64,000 nucleotides of DNA from Paraburkholderia caffeinilytica (GTDB taxonomy: Bacteria > Pseudomonadota > Gammaproteobacteria > Burkholderiales > Burkholderiaceae): the NCBI RefSeq assembly GCF_003368325.1, contig NZ_CP031467.1:992001-1056000 (forward strand), in the 5' to 3' direction. Position numbers and translations under genes: made by a program. Of the stretch, positions 51,360 to 60,628 are shown one piece after another (positions within the stretch are counted from its first letter, which is position 1; the number at the start of each line of letters is the position of its first letter). Under the pieces are notes generated by a model, which did no database searches, was not told the DNA's origin, and worked only from the letters and a program-made list of their open reading frames with translations.

Positions 51360-51441
51360 GATGCTCCCCATCTTACAAATACCCCGTAGTGACACCACTA
51401 ATCCAGATATTGCATCCGTGCCCCGTCCGGCGGGCCGGTGT

Positions 51442-52041
51442 TTACCAGCGCTTGCCTTCAGGTGTGTCGAGCAACGGACGCAATTTTGCCGCAATGGCTT
51501 CGCGAGCGCGGAAAATTCGTGATCTGACTGTGCCAATTGGGCAACCCATCATCTCAGCGATTTCCTCGTAACTCAAACCTTCAATTTCACGAAGAGTAAT
51601 GGCGGTGCGCAACTCTTCCGGTAAAACCGCCATCGCAGCATTGACCGTCTCAGCGATCTGCTTGCTCATCAACATCGACTCAGGCGTGTTGATATCCCTT
51701 AGTTGGTCGGCGTCCGAGAAAGTTTCAGCTTCTTCAGCATCTGCTTCGGTCGACGTCGGGGCGCGCCGCCCTTGGGTCGCAAGGTAGTTCTTTGCCGTAT
51801 TGACCGCAATCCGGTACAACCACGTATAAAAAGCCGATTCCCCGCGAAACTGCGGCAAAGCCCGGTACGCCTTGATAAAGGCGTCCTGGGCGACGTCTTC
51901 CACTTCGGCCGGGTCGCGCACGAGGCGCGAGATCAGCCGGAGAATCTTGCGGTGGTATTTGGAGACCAGAAGCTCGAACGCGGCCTTGTCGCCCTTCTGG
52001 ACGCGCTCGACCAGCACCTGATCAATTTCTTTTTCGCTCAC
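51442..52041 (-). CDS. rpoE: Extracytoplasmic-stress sigma factor RpoE (AlgU)
   Basis: This group IV sigma factor directs the envelope-stress regulon. It has 199 residues. Region 2 includes DVAQDAFIKAYRALPQFRGESAFYTWLYRIAVNTAKN and region 4 LREIEGLSYEEIAEMMGCPIGTVRSRIFRAREAI, as in AlgU. The start is GTG at 52039-52041 with only a weak ribosome site. Four 9-bp repeats lie about 70 bases upstream. The following rseA, rseB and degQ-type genes form its regulatory and output circuit. Confidence 0.98.
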   Translation of the reverse strand: MSEKEIDQVLVERVQKGDKAAFELLVSKYHRKILRLISRLVRDPAEVEDVAQDAFIKAYRALPQFRGESAFYTWLYRIAVNTAKNYLATQGRRAPTSTEADAEEAETFSDADQLRDINTPESMLMSKQIAETVNAAMAVLPEELRTAITLREIEGLSYEEIAEMMGCPIGTVRSRIFRAREAIAAKLRPLLDTPEGKRW

Positions 52042-52108
52042 CTGATAAATCCGTTAACTATAGGGCGCATGGCGGGGGACCATTGTAGCGTCCCCATCAT
52101 CGCGGCAC

Positions 52109-52144
52109 GTTACTCCGGTAACAGCGGTTACAGTCGTTACAGTC
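52109..52144. repeat. Four 9-bp tandem units upstream of rpoE
   Basis: The units read GTTACTCCG, GTAACAGCG, GTTACAGTC and GTTACAGTC. They lie between the rpoE start and the stop of the YgfX-like gene and overlap that stop by two bases. Confidence 0.7.
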
Positions 52145-52631
52145 AGGCGCCGGCGCCACGCCGGCCCAGCACGGCCAGCTCCCGGAAAACGGACGCTGGA
52201 AGCGCGTCAGCAGCAAGAAGTAGCGTGCGGGTGCGCCCATGTTCCGGCGCCAGCGCCAGAACGAGCAGGCGACCGCTCCATTGCGAACAGCCGGCAATGC
52301 GGCCCTGCGCCAGCAAACTGCCGGCCCGGTTCCAGGCGGACAGTCCGTCCGGGCCGATTTTCAGCGCGACGGGCTGCGCATGCTCATGCTTTATCGCACA
52401 GAGCGTTAGCAGCGCCCACACGGCGAGCGTCAACGGAGCCGCCTGCCAGGCGCCCAGATGCGACGCGAAACAGGTATAGACGGCCAGCGTCGCAATCAGG
52501 ATGAAGACCCCCAAAGCGGCGCGCATGGCGACGGAGCGCAGCAACGTAATCCATTGCTGCGCTCCGTCGGACGTTGCCGATTCGAGGGAAACCACCGGGC
52601 AACCCGGCGTTTTCGAGTGGCTTGTCACCAA
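52143..52631 (-). CDS. YgfX-like small membrane protein
   Basis: A 162-residue protein with two adjacent hydrophobic segments (about residues 36-56 and 62-80), followed by a soluble domain (LKIGPDGLSAWNRAGSLLAQGRI). The layout matches YgfX-type proteins, often called toxin CptA in old annotations. In other betaproteobacteria such a gene lies between fabF and rpoE. There is no SdhE-like partner beside it. The function here is uncertain. Confidence 0.7.
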   Translation of the reverse strand: MVTSHSKTPGCPVVSLESATSDGAQQWITLLRSVAMRAALGVFILIATLAVYTCFASHLGAWQAAPLTLAVWALLTLCAIKHEHAQPVALKIGPDGLSAWNRAGSLLAQGRIAGCSQWSGRLLVLALAPEHGRTRTLLLAADALPASVFRELAVLGRRGAGA

Positions 52632-52643
52632 ACGATCAGGCGA

Positions 52644-53882
52644 TCAGGCGCGCTTGAAGACCAGCGTGCCGTTCGTGCCGCCGAACCCGAACGAGTTCTT
52701 CAGCGCGACGTCGATCTTCATCTCCCGCGCGGTGTTGGCGCAGTAATCGAGATCGCAGGCCGGATCCTGATTGAAGATGTTGATCGTCGGGGGCGACACC
52801 TGGTGATGCACGGCGAGCACGGTGAACACGGATTCCAGACCGCCGGCGCCGCCCAACAGGTGACCTGTCATCGACTTGGTCGAATTCACGACCATGTCTT
52901 TGGCGTGATCGCCGAATGCGCGCTTGATGCCTGTGGTTTCAGCCAGATCGCCCAGCGGCGTGGACGTGCCGTGCGCGTTCAGGTAATTCACCTGATCCGA
53001 ATTGATGCCCGCGTTTTTCAAGGCGGCCAGCATGCAGCGGCGCGCGCCGTCGCCATCTTCCAGCGGAGCGGTCATGTGATAGGCGTCGCCGCTCATCCCG
53101 TAGCCGCTGATTTCGGCGTAAATCTTCGCGCCGCGCGCCTTCGCATGTTCGTACTCTTCGAGCACCATCACGCCGGCGCCCTCGCCTAGTACGAAACCGT
53201 CGCGGTCCTTGTCCCACGGACGGCTCGCCGTTGCCGGATCGTCATTGCGTTGCGACAGCGCTTTCGCCGCCGCAAAGCCACCGATCCCGAGCGGCGACAC
53301 CGTCGCTTCCGCGCCGCCGGCGACCATCACGTCCGCGTCACCGTACTCGATCAGGCGCGAAGCCTCGCCGATGCAATGCAACCCAGTGGTACATGCAGTA
53401 ACGATCGCGAGGTTCGGGCCTTTGAGGCCAAACTTGATCGATAGATGGCCGGAGATCATGTTGATGATCGACGCCGGCACAAAGAACGGCGAAATCCGGC
53501 GAGGACCACGATTCAGCAATTCGGTCTGCGTTTCTTCGATCATCGGCAGACCGCCAATGCCCGAACCGACCACCACGCCGATGCGCTCAGCGTTCTCATC
53601 GGTCACTTCGAGACCGCTGTCCTGCATCGCCTGGATGCCGGCGGCAACGCCGTAATGGATGAATGTATCCATCTTGCGAGCATCCTTACCGGGGATGTAG
53701 TCCTCGATATTGAAGCCCTTCACCTCGCCGGCGAAGCGAGTCGAAAAGTTCGACGCATCGAACTTCGTAATATTGGCAATACCCGACTTGCCAGCGACCA
53801 GATTGGCCCAGCCGTCGGCAACATTATTGCCAACAGGCGAAATCAGCCCCAGGCCTGTAACAACAACACGACGGCGGCTCAC
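52644..53882 (-). CDS. fabF: Beta-ketoacyl-ACP synthase II
   Basis: FabF elongates acyl-ACP with malonyl-ACP in fatty-acid synthesis. From GTG 53880-53882, preceded by AAGGGG, it has 412 residues starting [17 protein letters not shown]. The Cys-His-His triad is seen in [20 protein letters not shown] and [13 protein letters not shown]. It is the last gene of the plsX-fabH-fabD-fabG-acpP-fabF block, separated from acpP by 329 structured bases. Confidence 0.97.
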   Translation of the reverse strand: MSRRRVVVTGLGLISPVGNNVADGWANLVAGKSGIANITKFDASNFSTRFAGEVKGFNIEDYIPGKDARKMDTFIHYGVAAGIQAMQDSGLEVTDENAERIGVVVGSGIGGLPMIEETQTELLNRGPRRISPFFVPASIINMISGHLSIKFGLKGPNLAIVTACTTGLHCIGEASRLIEYGDADVMVAGGAEATVSPLGIGGFAAAKALSQRNDDPATASRPWDKDRDGFVLGEGAGVMVLEEYEHAKARGAKIYAEISGYGMSGDAYHMTAPLEDGDGARRCMLAALKNAGINSDQVNYLNAHGTSTPLGDLAETTGIKRAFGDHAKDMVVNSTKSMTGHLLGGAGGLESVFTVLAVHHQVSPPTINIFNQDPACDLDYCANTAREMKIDVALKNSFGFGGTNGTLVFKRA

Positions 53883-54211
53883 GGTAACCCCTTTTTCATA
53901 GATGACAAAAGCACAAAAGCCACAGCGGCCACAGGAACCTGCCCTGTGTGCCCTGTGGCTGTTAGCCGCCCCCACCCCTGGCGCTTCGCACCAGGTCCCC
54001 CCGAGGGGGACAATCCCCCAAGGGGACTTCCTTCGGGGCGGAAAACGCGGGGCGGCCCGGCGTTTTCTTGAAAGTCGGCAATCGCGCGGAAAACTGCGCT
54101 GTCAACATCGCTGGCTCCTGCACGGCAAAAAGCGCCAGCCCTGCTGGCGTCGGAAACCGACACGGCAGGGCGTCATACGCCGCCAACGCAGAAACGCAGG
54201 CGCGAATGACT
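53883..54211 (-). other. acpP-fabF gap rich in stem-loops
   Basis: No gene is seen. Several perfect short stems occur: GCCACAG/CTGTGGC (53919-53959), CCTGG/CCAGG (53977-53995), GTCCCCC/GGGGGAC (53995-54011) and CCCC/GGGG (54016-54025). This could lower fabF expression relative to acpP by premature termination, or be a repeat element; neither is shown. Confidence 0.5.
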
Positions 54212-54451
54212 TTAGGCCTTGACGTTCGCGCGAGCGTAGTCGATCGCTTGCTGAACGGTGGTGATCTTCTCGGCTTCTTCATCCGGAATTTCCATGCCGA
54301 ATTCGTCTTCGAGGGCCATCACGAGTTCAACGGTGTCGAGCGAGTCGGCGCCGAGGTCGTTCACGAACGAAGCTTCGTTCTTGATCTCAGCTTCTGCAAC
54401 GCCCAGTTGTTCTGCGACGATCTTCTTGACGCGCTGTTCGATATTGTCCAT
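54212..54451 (-). CDS. acpP: Acyl carrier protein
   Basis: ACP carries acyl chains on a phosphopantetheine arm. It has 79 residues and is strongly acidic. The attachment Ser37 is in [27 protein letters not shown] lies just before the ATG at 54449-54451. The modifying enzyme AcpS is encoded at 40.3-40.8 kb. Confidence 0.99.
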
Positions 54452-54602
54452 TACCCCTCCAAGGGAAAAGAAGTTCAAAAATACAGGTGCGCGCATTTTA
54501 TCAGGTTTGACCCGGCAAAAAAGCGGCGCATCGGGTTCCTGTCAAGGCATGCGCCTTACGCTTTTGCAAACGCATCAAGGCGCGGATAGTAACCGAATTT
54601 GG

Positions 54603-55352
54603 TTACGACATGTACATTCCGCCGTTCACATGCAGTGTCGTGCCGGTGATATAACCCGCTTGCGGCGACGCGAGGAACGCCACGGCATGCGCGATATCGT
54701 CCGGGCTGCCAAGGCGGCCGAGCGGAATCTGCGTCTTCAGCGCGGTTTGCTGCTCTTCCGGCAGGGTCTTGGTCATGTCGGTATCGATGAAGCCCGGTGC
54801 AACGCAATTGACGGTAATGCCGCGGCTGCCGATCTCGCGCGCAAGCGCACGCGTCATGCCTGCCACGCCCGCTTTCGCGGCCGCATAGTTGACCTGCCCC
54901 GGGTTGCCGGCCGAGCCGACCACCGACGTGATGTTGATGATGCGGCCGCCCTTCGCCTTCATCATCGGACGCAGCACGGCACGCGACAGACGGAAGACCG
55001 ACTTGAGATTGGTGTCGATCACCGCGTCCCAGTCATCGTCCTTCATGCGCATTGCGAGTTGGTCTTGCGTGATGCCGGCGTTGTTCACCAGCACGTGCAG
55101 CGCGCCGAATTCCTTCACGGTGCCGTCGATCAGCGCTTCGGCTGCGGCTGCGTCGTTCACGTTGAGCACCGCGCCGCGGCCGCTTACGCCTGCCGCGTTA
55201 AAGGCTTCGCTGATCGCAGCCGCGCCGCTTTCGCTGGTTGCCGTGCCGATCACCGTCGCACCCTGGCGCGCCAGTTCCATCGCGATCGCACGGCCGATGC
55301 CGCGCGACGCGCCCGTCACAATTGCAATCTGCTTGTCGAGAGTCTTTTCCAT
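54603..55352 (-). CDS. fabG: 3-oxoacyl-ACP reductase
   Basis: FabG reduces 3-oxoacyl-ACP with NADPH. It is a 249-residue short-chain dehydrogenase with the cofactor loop VTGASRGIGRA, the NNAG motif (VLVNNAGIT) and the active-site Ser and YAAAKAG. It lies 84 bases after fabD and 151 bases before acpP. Confidence 0.98.
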   Translation of the reverse strand: MEKTLDKQIAIVTGASRGIGRAIAMELARQGATVIGTATSESGAAAISEAFNAAGVSGRGAVLNVNDAAAAEALIDGTVKEFGALHVLVNNAGITQDQLAMRMKDDDWDAVIDTNLKSVFRLSRAVLRPMMKAKGGRIINITSVVGSAGNPGQVNYAAAKAGVAGMTRALAREIGSRGITVNCVAPGFIDTDMTKTLPEEQQTALKTQIPLGRLGSPDDIAHAVAFLASPQAGYITGTTLHVNGGMYMS

Positions 55353-55436
55353 CTGTCAGTCCGGATGCCCTTTCGGAGGGCTGATTGATTCTTGATGTCG
55401 GGCTTGGCGCCCTGCTTGCGCACTATGAAGCTGCGT

Positions 55437-56372
55437 TCAGCCCGCCGTCACCAGCTTGAGCGTTTCTTCGAGCGAGGCCGGATCGAACACCGAAGCGCCG
55501 ACCAGATTGCCGTCGATGCGCTTCGTCAAACCCGCGAGCACCTTGCCAGGGCCGCATTCGATCACATGCGTGACGCCTTGCGCCGCCATCGCCTGCACGC
55601 TTTCGACCCAACGCACGGGACCGGCCGCCTGGCGCACCAACGCGTCCTTGATCTTTGCCGGCTCGTTGACCACGGCGACGTCGACGTTGTTGATCACCGG
55701 AATCGACGGCACCTGCACGTCGACGCTGGCCAGATACTCGCGCAACTGATCCGACGCCGGCTTTAGCAGCGACGAGTGGAACGGCGCCGACACCGGCAGC
55801 GGCAACGCACGCTTCGCGCCCTTCGCCTTTGCGACTTCGCAAGCCTTTTCGACCGCGGCCTTGTGACCGGCGATCACGACTTGTGCCGGCGCGTTGAAAT
55901 TCACCGCTTCGACAACCCCCGCGACGGACGCTTCGGCGCAAACCGCGCGCACCGTGTCGTCATCGAGACCGAGAATCGCAGCCATGCCGCCGACGCCGAC
56001 CGGCACCGCCGTTTGCATGGCTTGCGCGCGAAAACGCACGAGCGGCACGGCATCGCGAAACGCGATCGCGCCCGCCGCGACCAGCGCGGTGTATTCGCCG
56101 AGGCTATGGCCAGCGACGATGGCCGGCTTCGGGCCGCCCGCCTGCAGCCACGCGCGATAAATCGCATACGCGGCGGTGAGCATGACAGGCTGGGTATTGG
56201 TGGTGAGGTTCAGATCGTCGGCGGGACCTTCTGCGATCAGCTTGCCGAGATCCTGATTGAGCGCGTCGGACGCTTCCTGAACCGTCTCACGCACGACCGC
56301 GTGATCGGCGAATGCGTTGAGCATGCCGACCGACTGCGAACCTTGCCCAGGAAAAACAAACGCAAATTTCAT
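55437..56372 (-). CDS. fabD: Malonyl-CoA:ACP transacylase
   Basis: FabD loads malonyl groups on ACP. It has 311 residues, begins KFAFVFPGQGSQ, and has the nucleophile Ser in AGHSLGEYTALV and the catalytic His in a PFHSSLL stretch. It lies between fabH and fabG. Confidence 0.98.
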   Translation of the reverse strand: MKFAFVFPGQGSQSVGMLNAFADHAVVRETVQEASDALNQDLGKLIAEGPADDLNLTTNTQPVMLTAAYAIYRAWLQAGGPKPAIVAGHSLGEYTALVAAGAIAFRDAVPLVRFRAQAMQTAVPVGVGGMAAILGLDDDTVRAVCAEASVAGVVEAVNFNAPAQVVIAGHKAAVEKACEVAKAKGAKRALPLPVSAPFHSSLLKPASDQLREYLASVDVQVPSIPVINNVDVAVVNEPAKIKDALVRQAAGPVRWVESVQAMAAQGVTHVIECGPGKVLAGLTKRIDGNLVGASVFDPASLEETLKLVTAG

Positions 56373-56483
56373 AACGTCCCCAAAATCGATGTTGTCAGAT
56401 GTGGGTGGCGCGCCCGGTTAACGGCAAGCGCGCTCAGGCGAAGTGGTATGCCGCGAAAAGCGCTCGCCACCACGTCGCCGCTA

Positions 56484-57473
56484 TCAGTAGCGGATAACCG
56501 ACGCGCCCCACGTGAAGCCGCCGCCGACACCTTCGATCAGCACGTTCTGGCCACGCTTGATGCGGCCGTCGCGCACCGCGACGTCGAATGCGAGCGGAAT
56601 GGACGCCGCCGACGTATTGCCGTGTTCGCCCACCGTGACGACCATGCGTTCCTGCGGCAAGCCGAGCTTGCGGCAGGTGCTTTGCATGATGCGGATATTG
56701 GCCTGATGCGGAATCAGCCAGTCGATCTGATCAGCCGACAGATTGGCCTTGGCCAACGCCTCGACTGCGACCTTTTCGAGCACGTTGACCGCAAGCTTGA
56801 ACACAGCCTGCCCGTCCATATGCAGGAACGCGCTGCCTTCGATCACGCCGCCATTCACGTTGCCCGGCGTGCAGAGAATGTTCGAATGGCTGCCGTCGGC
56901 ATGCAAAGCGCTCGCCAGCACGCCCGGTTCTTCGGACGCCTGCAGGATCACCGCGCCCGCGCCGTCGCCGAACAGCACGCAGGTGGTGCGGTCCTTGAAA
57001 TCGAGAATGCGCGAGAAGGTTTCCGCGCCGATCACGAGCGCCGTGCGATGCTGGCCGCCGCGAATCAGACTGTCTGCCATCGCTACCGCGTAGGCGAAGC
57101 CCGAACAGACGGCCTGCACGTCGAACGCCGCGCCGTGGTTCTTGATACCGAGCTTGTTTTGCAACAGGCACGCCGTACTCGGAAACACGAAGTCGGGCGT
57201 GGAGGTTGCAACGATGATCAGATCGATGGATTGCGGATCGATATCGGCCGCTTCGATCGCGCGCTGGGAGGCGATCAGCGCGAGATCGCTGGTGGTGACA
57301 TCGGGTTCCGCGAAGTGGCGCGCATGGATGCCCGTGCGGGCAACGATCCATTCGTCGCTCGTCTCGATGCCTTGCCTGGCGAGACGTTCGGCCAGATCCT
57401 GATTGGTGACGCGCCCGGGCGGCAGGTAGCTGCCGGTGCCCAGCACGCGGGAATAAATTGTCGATTGAGCCAT
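56484..57473 (-). CDS. fabH: Beta-ketoacyl-ACP synthase III
   Basis: FabH starts fatty-acid synthesis by condensing acetyl-CoA with malonyl-ACP. It has 329 residues. The Cys-His-Asn triad is in [22 protein letters not shown] and [12 protein letters not shown]. Its ATG shares one base with the plsX stop (TAATG), so the two are probably coupled. Confidence 0.98.
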   Translation of the reverse strand: MAQSTIYSRVLGTGSYLPPGRVTNQDLAERLARQGIETSDEWIVARTGIHARHFAEPDVTTSDLALIASQRAIEAADIDPQSIDLIIVATSTPDFVFPSTACLLQNKLGIKNHGAAFDVQAVCSGFAYAVAMADSLIRGGQHRTALVIGAETFSRILDFKDRTTCVLFGDGAGAVILQASEEPGVLASALHADGSHSNILCTPGNVNGGVIEGSAFLHMDGQAVFKLAVNVLEKVAVEALAKANLSADQIDWLIPHQANIRIMQSTCRKLGLPQERMVVTVGEHGNTSAASIPLAFDVAVRDGRIKRGQNVLIEGVGGGFTWGASVIRY

Positions 57474-58579
57474 TATGCCTTCGAGGATTGCGCAGCGTAG
57501 GGCTCGGCTGGCTGGCCTGCGATCGGGCTTGCGTGACCCGCACCGCTTGCGTCGCGCGCCGCCTGTTCGAGAGAACTCGCATTCTCTTCCATTGCTCGCG
57601 CAAGGCGTTCCAGCACGCCGTTTTTGACGGCATCATACCCGCGTTTGATAGCCCACTCAAACGCGTAGGCATCCGCCGAACCGTGGCTTTTGATCACCAG
57701 CCCACGCAAGCCCAGCAACGCAGCGCCATTGTATTGCCGATGATCGACGCGTTTCTTGAAGCGCATCAATACCGGCAGGGCGAGCACCGCCATCACCTTG
57801 GTGAGCCATGAGCGGCCGAACTCTTCCTTGATGATGTTGGAGAGCATCTGCGCGAGGCCTTCCGACGTTTTCAGCGCGACATTGCCGACAAAACCGTCGC
57901 AGACGATCACGTCGACCGTGCCCTTGAAAATGTCGTTGCCTTCAACGTTGCCGTGAAAGTTAAGTGTACTCGCGCGCAGCAGTTCGCCGGCACGTTTGAT
58001 GGTGTCGTTGCCCTTGATGACTTCTTCGCCGATGTTGAGCAGCCCAATGGTGGGCCGGTCGCGACCTTCGAGCGCGGACACGAGCGCGTGCCCCATCTCG
58101 GCGAACTGCAGCAGATGCTGCGGCTCGCAATCGACGTTGGCGCCCAGGTCGAGCATCATCGTGTAGCCGTTGGGATTGGGCAGTGCCGACGCGATCGCCG
58201 GACGTTCGATGCCCGGCAGCGTCTTCAGCACATAACGCGAAACCGCCATCAAAGCGCCGGTATTGCCGGCGGAAATGCAGGCTTGCGCCTCGCTTTCCTT
58301 GACGCGATTCAGCGCCACGCGCATGGATGAGTCTTTTTTCTTGCGCAGCGCGACTTCAACCGGATCGTCCATTGCGACGATCTCGGAAGCAGGCACGACG
58401 GTCAGCGCCGGCAGGTCCTGAGCCTTCAACTTCTTCAGCTGCGCACGAATCGCGCTTTCAATGCCGACGAGCAGCAGCTCAGCATCGGGATGCGAACGAA
58501 CGAAGTTGACGGCAGCGGGAACGGTCACGGACGGGCCGTGGTCGCCTCCCATGCAATCTATCGTGAGCTTTACTGTCAT
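57473..58579 (-). CDS. plsX: Phosphate acyltransferase PlsX
   Basis: PlsX converts acyl-ACP to acyl-phosphate for phospholipid synthesis and is peripherally bound to the inner membrane. It has 368 residues, begins [16 protein letters not shown], and has the GNTGALM and VCDGFVGNV blocks. It lies downstream of rpmF, the common yceD-rpmF-plsX-fabH order. The last 25 or so residues are a variable Ala/Ser/Gly-rich tail. Confidence 0.98.
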   Translation of the reverse strand: MTVKLTIDCMGGDHGPSVTVPAAVNFVRSHPDAELLLVGIESAIRAQLKKLKAQDLPALTVVPASEIVAMDDPVEVALRKKKDSSMRVALNRVKESEAQACISAGNTGALMAVSRYVLKTLPGIERPAIASALPNPNGYTMMLDLGANVDCEPQHLLQFAEMGHALVSALEGRDRPTIGLLNIGEEVIKGNDTIKRAGELLRASTLNFHGNVEGNDIFKGTVDVIVCDGFVGNVALKTSEGLAQMLSNIIKEEFGRSWLTKVMAVLALPVLMRFKKRVDHRQYNGAALLGLRGLVIKSHGSADAYAFEWAIKRGYDAVKNGVLERLARAMEENASSLEQAARDASGAGHASPIAGQPAEPYAAQSSKA

Positions 58580-58751
58580 GGAGTGCGACGAATTTCAGGC
58601 GCCCTGCATGGGACCGCAGCAAACACTAGCGTGCCAACTGCGATCGACACAAAAAAGCGGCAATTGAATGCCGCCTTTTTGCCGAGCCGGGAAAATGTCA
58701 AGCGAGTTGATCGCCACGCGAAACGCCAAGGGGCGCAACGCAGTGAAACGA

Positions 58752-58931
58752 TTAGTCGTTCTTCGTCTTGACGACTTTCTTGCCGCGATAGTAGCCGTTC
58801 GGGCTAACGTGGTGACGCAGATGCACTTCGCCCGTGCTCGGTTCCACGGCCAGCGGCGCTGCCGTCAGGAAATCGTGCGAACGGTGCATGCCGCGCTTCG
58901 ACGGCGACTTCTTATTTTGTTGAACTGCCAT
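58752..58931 (-). CDS. rpmF: 50S ribosomal protein L32
   Basis: A 59-residue basic protein starting [20 protein letters not shown] and ending KVVKTKND. It lacks the zinc-binding Cys pairs of some L32 paralogues, so it is the zinc-free form. It lies between yceD and plsX. Confidence 0.98.
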
Positions 58932-59032
58932 GACTAACTCCTAAAAATTTTCCGAATTCTAACACAGCCCGACCCGGTCTCCGCCACCGGCCGAATGGCC
59001 AGTGCGCCCGCATCGCGCTCCCATGCAACTGT

Positions 59033-59677
59033 TCAGTGCTTCTTGTCGCCCGGCTCACCGCGCTTGAGACTTTCGAGCGCCGCAAACGGATTGGGCCGCT
59101 CGGACTCACCGCCCTCGTCAGCTTCATCCGGTGCGCCGTCGTCGCCCTCGCCTTCTGTACCGGCCACACCAGAGACGAGGCTCTCGTGCACTTCGGGACA
59201 CACTTCGTGCTTGGGCACGAGCGGCAAGGAAAGCAGCAACTCTTCTTCGATCAAGTCGATGAGATCGAACTGGCGCGAGCCCACGATCACTTCGACTTCA
59301 TCCTCGTCGAGCGGAAACTCCTCGGCTTCCGCCTCGGTGTTGACGATCCGGTAAGTTGCATCGACATTGAACGGCTGCAGATACGGTGTCATACACCGTT
59401 GACATTCGAGCCATGCCGCACCGTGGATCGCCAACCTCAGATAAGGCTGCGGACCCTCGGTGCCGTCGTCCTGCAATTCCGGCTGCGTCGCCCCTTCGGC
59501 TTGCCAGGTGAACGCGGTATCGCGGTCTGGCGCTTCTGCCGGGACTTCGTTTAACATGCGCGGCAGTTGCGAGACGCGCACGACACCCGCGGCCTGACGC
59601 CCACTCCGCGCAAATTCGAACAGATCGATATCGTGCGGGTCGGACAGACCAGCAGGGTTGCCAGGATGTTGAGTCAT
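59033..59677 (-). CDS. yceD: YceD-family (DUF177) protein
   Basis: YceD proteins are linked to 23S rRNA and L32 accumulation and are usually encoded just before rpmF, as here. From ATG 59675-59677, with AGGAG five bases upstream, it has 214 residues. The CQRCMTPY motif and the acidic DLIEEELLLSLPLVPKH stretch are typical, as is a later Cys. The C-terminal half is strongly acidic. The frame is open another 65 codons upstream through a repeat-rich leader. Confidence 0.93.
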   Translation of the reverse strand: MTQHPGNPAGLSDPHDIDLFEFARSGRQAAGVVRVSQLPRMLNEVPAEAPDRDTAFTWQAEGATQPELQDDGTEGPQPYLRLAIHGAAWLECQRCMTPYLQPFNVDATYRIVNTEAEAEEFPLDEDEVEVIVGSRQFDLIDLIEEELLLSLPLVPKHEVCPEVHESLVSGVAGTEGEGDDGAPDEADEGGESERPNPFAALESLKRGEPGDKKH

Positions 59678-60010
59678 GTGCGCTCCTGCGTCGGCAAGGA
59701 TTTCGCCGGGGGTAAATCGGTTTGCAAGCATCGGTTTGCAAAGCAGCCCACAGAACTCGGGTTGCCGGTGCTGGCCTTCGCAGGCTTGCCCATCAGGTCG
59801 GCTGCCGGTTTGCAAACCGGGTTTCGCCGGACCAAGCTTCGCCAACTTTTGCCAACCGGGCTTTGCCAGCATGCCCGCCTGTGCAATAGCATACCGATGA
59901 AAAGCCCTAAATCATATCCGTTTTGTCTTTTCGAGTCAAACACTTAAGCCCGTACACGTGCGACACCCGCACAACCCCGTACGACCCGCCTCTCTAGCCG
60001 TTGGTTGCAC
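59678..60010. other. Divergent yceD/yceF intergenic region with repeats and a palindrome
   Basis: This 333-base region holds the promoter of the yceD-fab block (59911-59939) and a repeat-rich leader. ATCGGTTTGCAAGC at 59717-59730 is followed by ATCGGTTTGCAAAGC. The 16-base perfect palindrome CCGGTTTGCAAACCGG lies at 59805-59820. Related GGCAAA and GGCGAA words recur up to 59870. The yceF promoter was not placed. Confidence 0.65.
59911..59939 (-). promoter_or_regulatory. Predicted sigma-70 promoter of the yceD-rpmF-plsX-fab block
   Basis: On the minus strand TTGACT (59939-59934), a 17-base spacer and TATGAT (59916-59911) match the consensus at five of six positions each. The predicted transcript starts near 59904, about 227 bases before yceD. 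Confidence 0.75.
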
Positions 60011-60628
60011 ATGCCAGATTCCCTCAACCGCCCGCCACGCCTGATTCTGGCGTCGAGTTCACCCTATCGTCGCGAGTTGCTCGAGCGCCTGCGCATTCCG
60101 TTCGACGTCGTGGTTCCGGCGATCGACGAAACGCCGCTCGCCGGCGAAACGCCCGAAGCGACAGCCCTGCGCCTCGCCGAGGCAAAAGCCCGCGCGGCGG
60201 CAAACAACCTCGGCGTCGGCGAAGCCGCGCTCGTCATCGGCTCGGATCAGGTCGCCACCTATGACAGTCTGCAGATCGGCAAGCCCGGCACGCACGACAA
60301 GGCACTCGCGCAACTGCAGGCAATGCGCGGCCGCGACGTGTTGTTTCATAGTGCACTGTGCCTGTTCGACACTCGTTCGGGGGCGGCGCAAACCGCCGAC
60401 GTCATCACCCGCGTGCAATTCCGCAACCTGCCGGATGCCGCGCTGGACGCCTATCTGCGCGCCGAAACGCCATATGATGTCGCGGGCAGCGCCAAATCCG
60501 AAGGCCTCGGCATCGCGCTGCTCGAAGCCATTCACTCGGACGACCCGACCGCGCTGGTCGGCCTGCCGCTGATCGCACTGTCGCGCATGTTGCTCGCAGT
60601 GGGTTATCCGCTTCTGGGGGCGCAATGA
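60011..60628 (+). CDS. yceF: Maf-family nucleotide pyrophosphatase YceF
   Basis: YceF hydrolyses modified nucleotides such as 7-methyl-GTP. From ATG 60011 it has 205 residues. It starts LILASSSPYRRELLERL and has IDETPLAGETPE, VIGSDQV, and the YceF-type C-terminus SEGLGIALLEAI followed by LVGLPLIALSRML, which distinguishes it from the Maf/YhdE dTTPase. It sits beside yceD as in E. coli, although here divergently. Confidence 0.94.
   Translation: MPDSLNRPPRLILASSSPYRRELLERLRIPFDVVVPAIDETPLAGETPEATALRLAEAKARAAANNLGVGEAALVIGSDQVATYDSLQIGKPGTHDKALAQLQAMRGRDVLFHSALCLFDTRSGAAQTADVITRVQFRNLPDAALDAYLRAETPYDVAGSAKSEGLGIALLEAIHSDDPTALVGLPLIALSRMLLAVGYPLLGAQ

Noticed and set aside
52143..52631. CptA toxin of a type IV toxin-antitoxin pair
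   Set aside because: The YgfX-like gene has no SdhE/CptB-like gene beside it, so a toxin-antitoxin claim is not supported.
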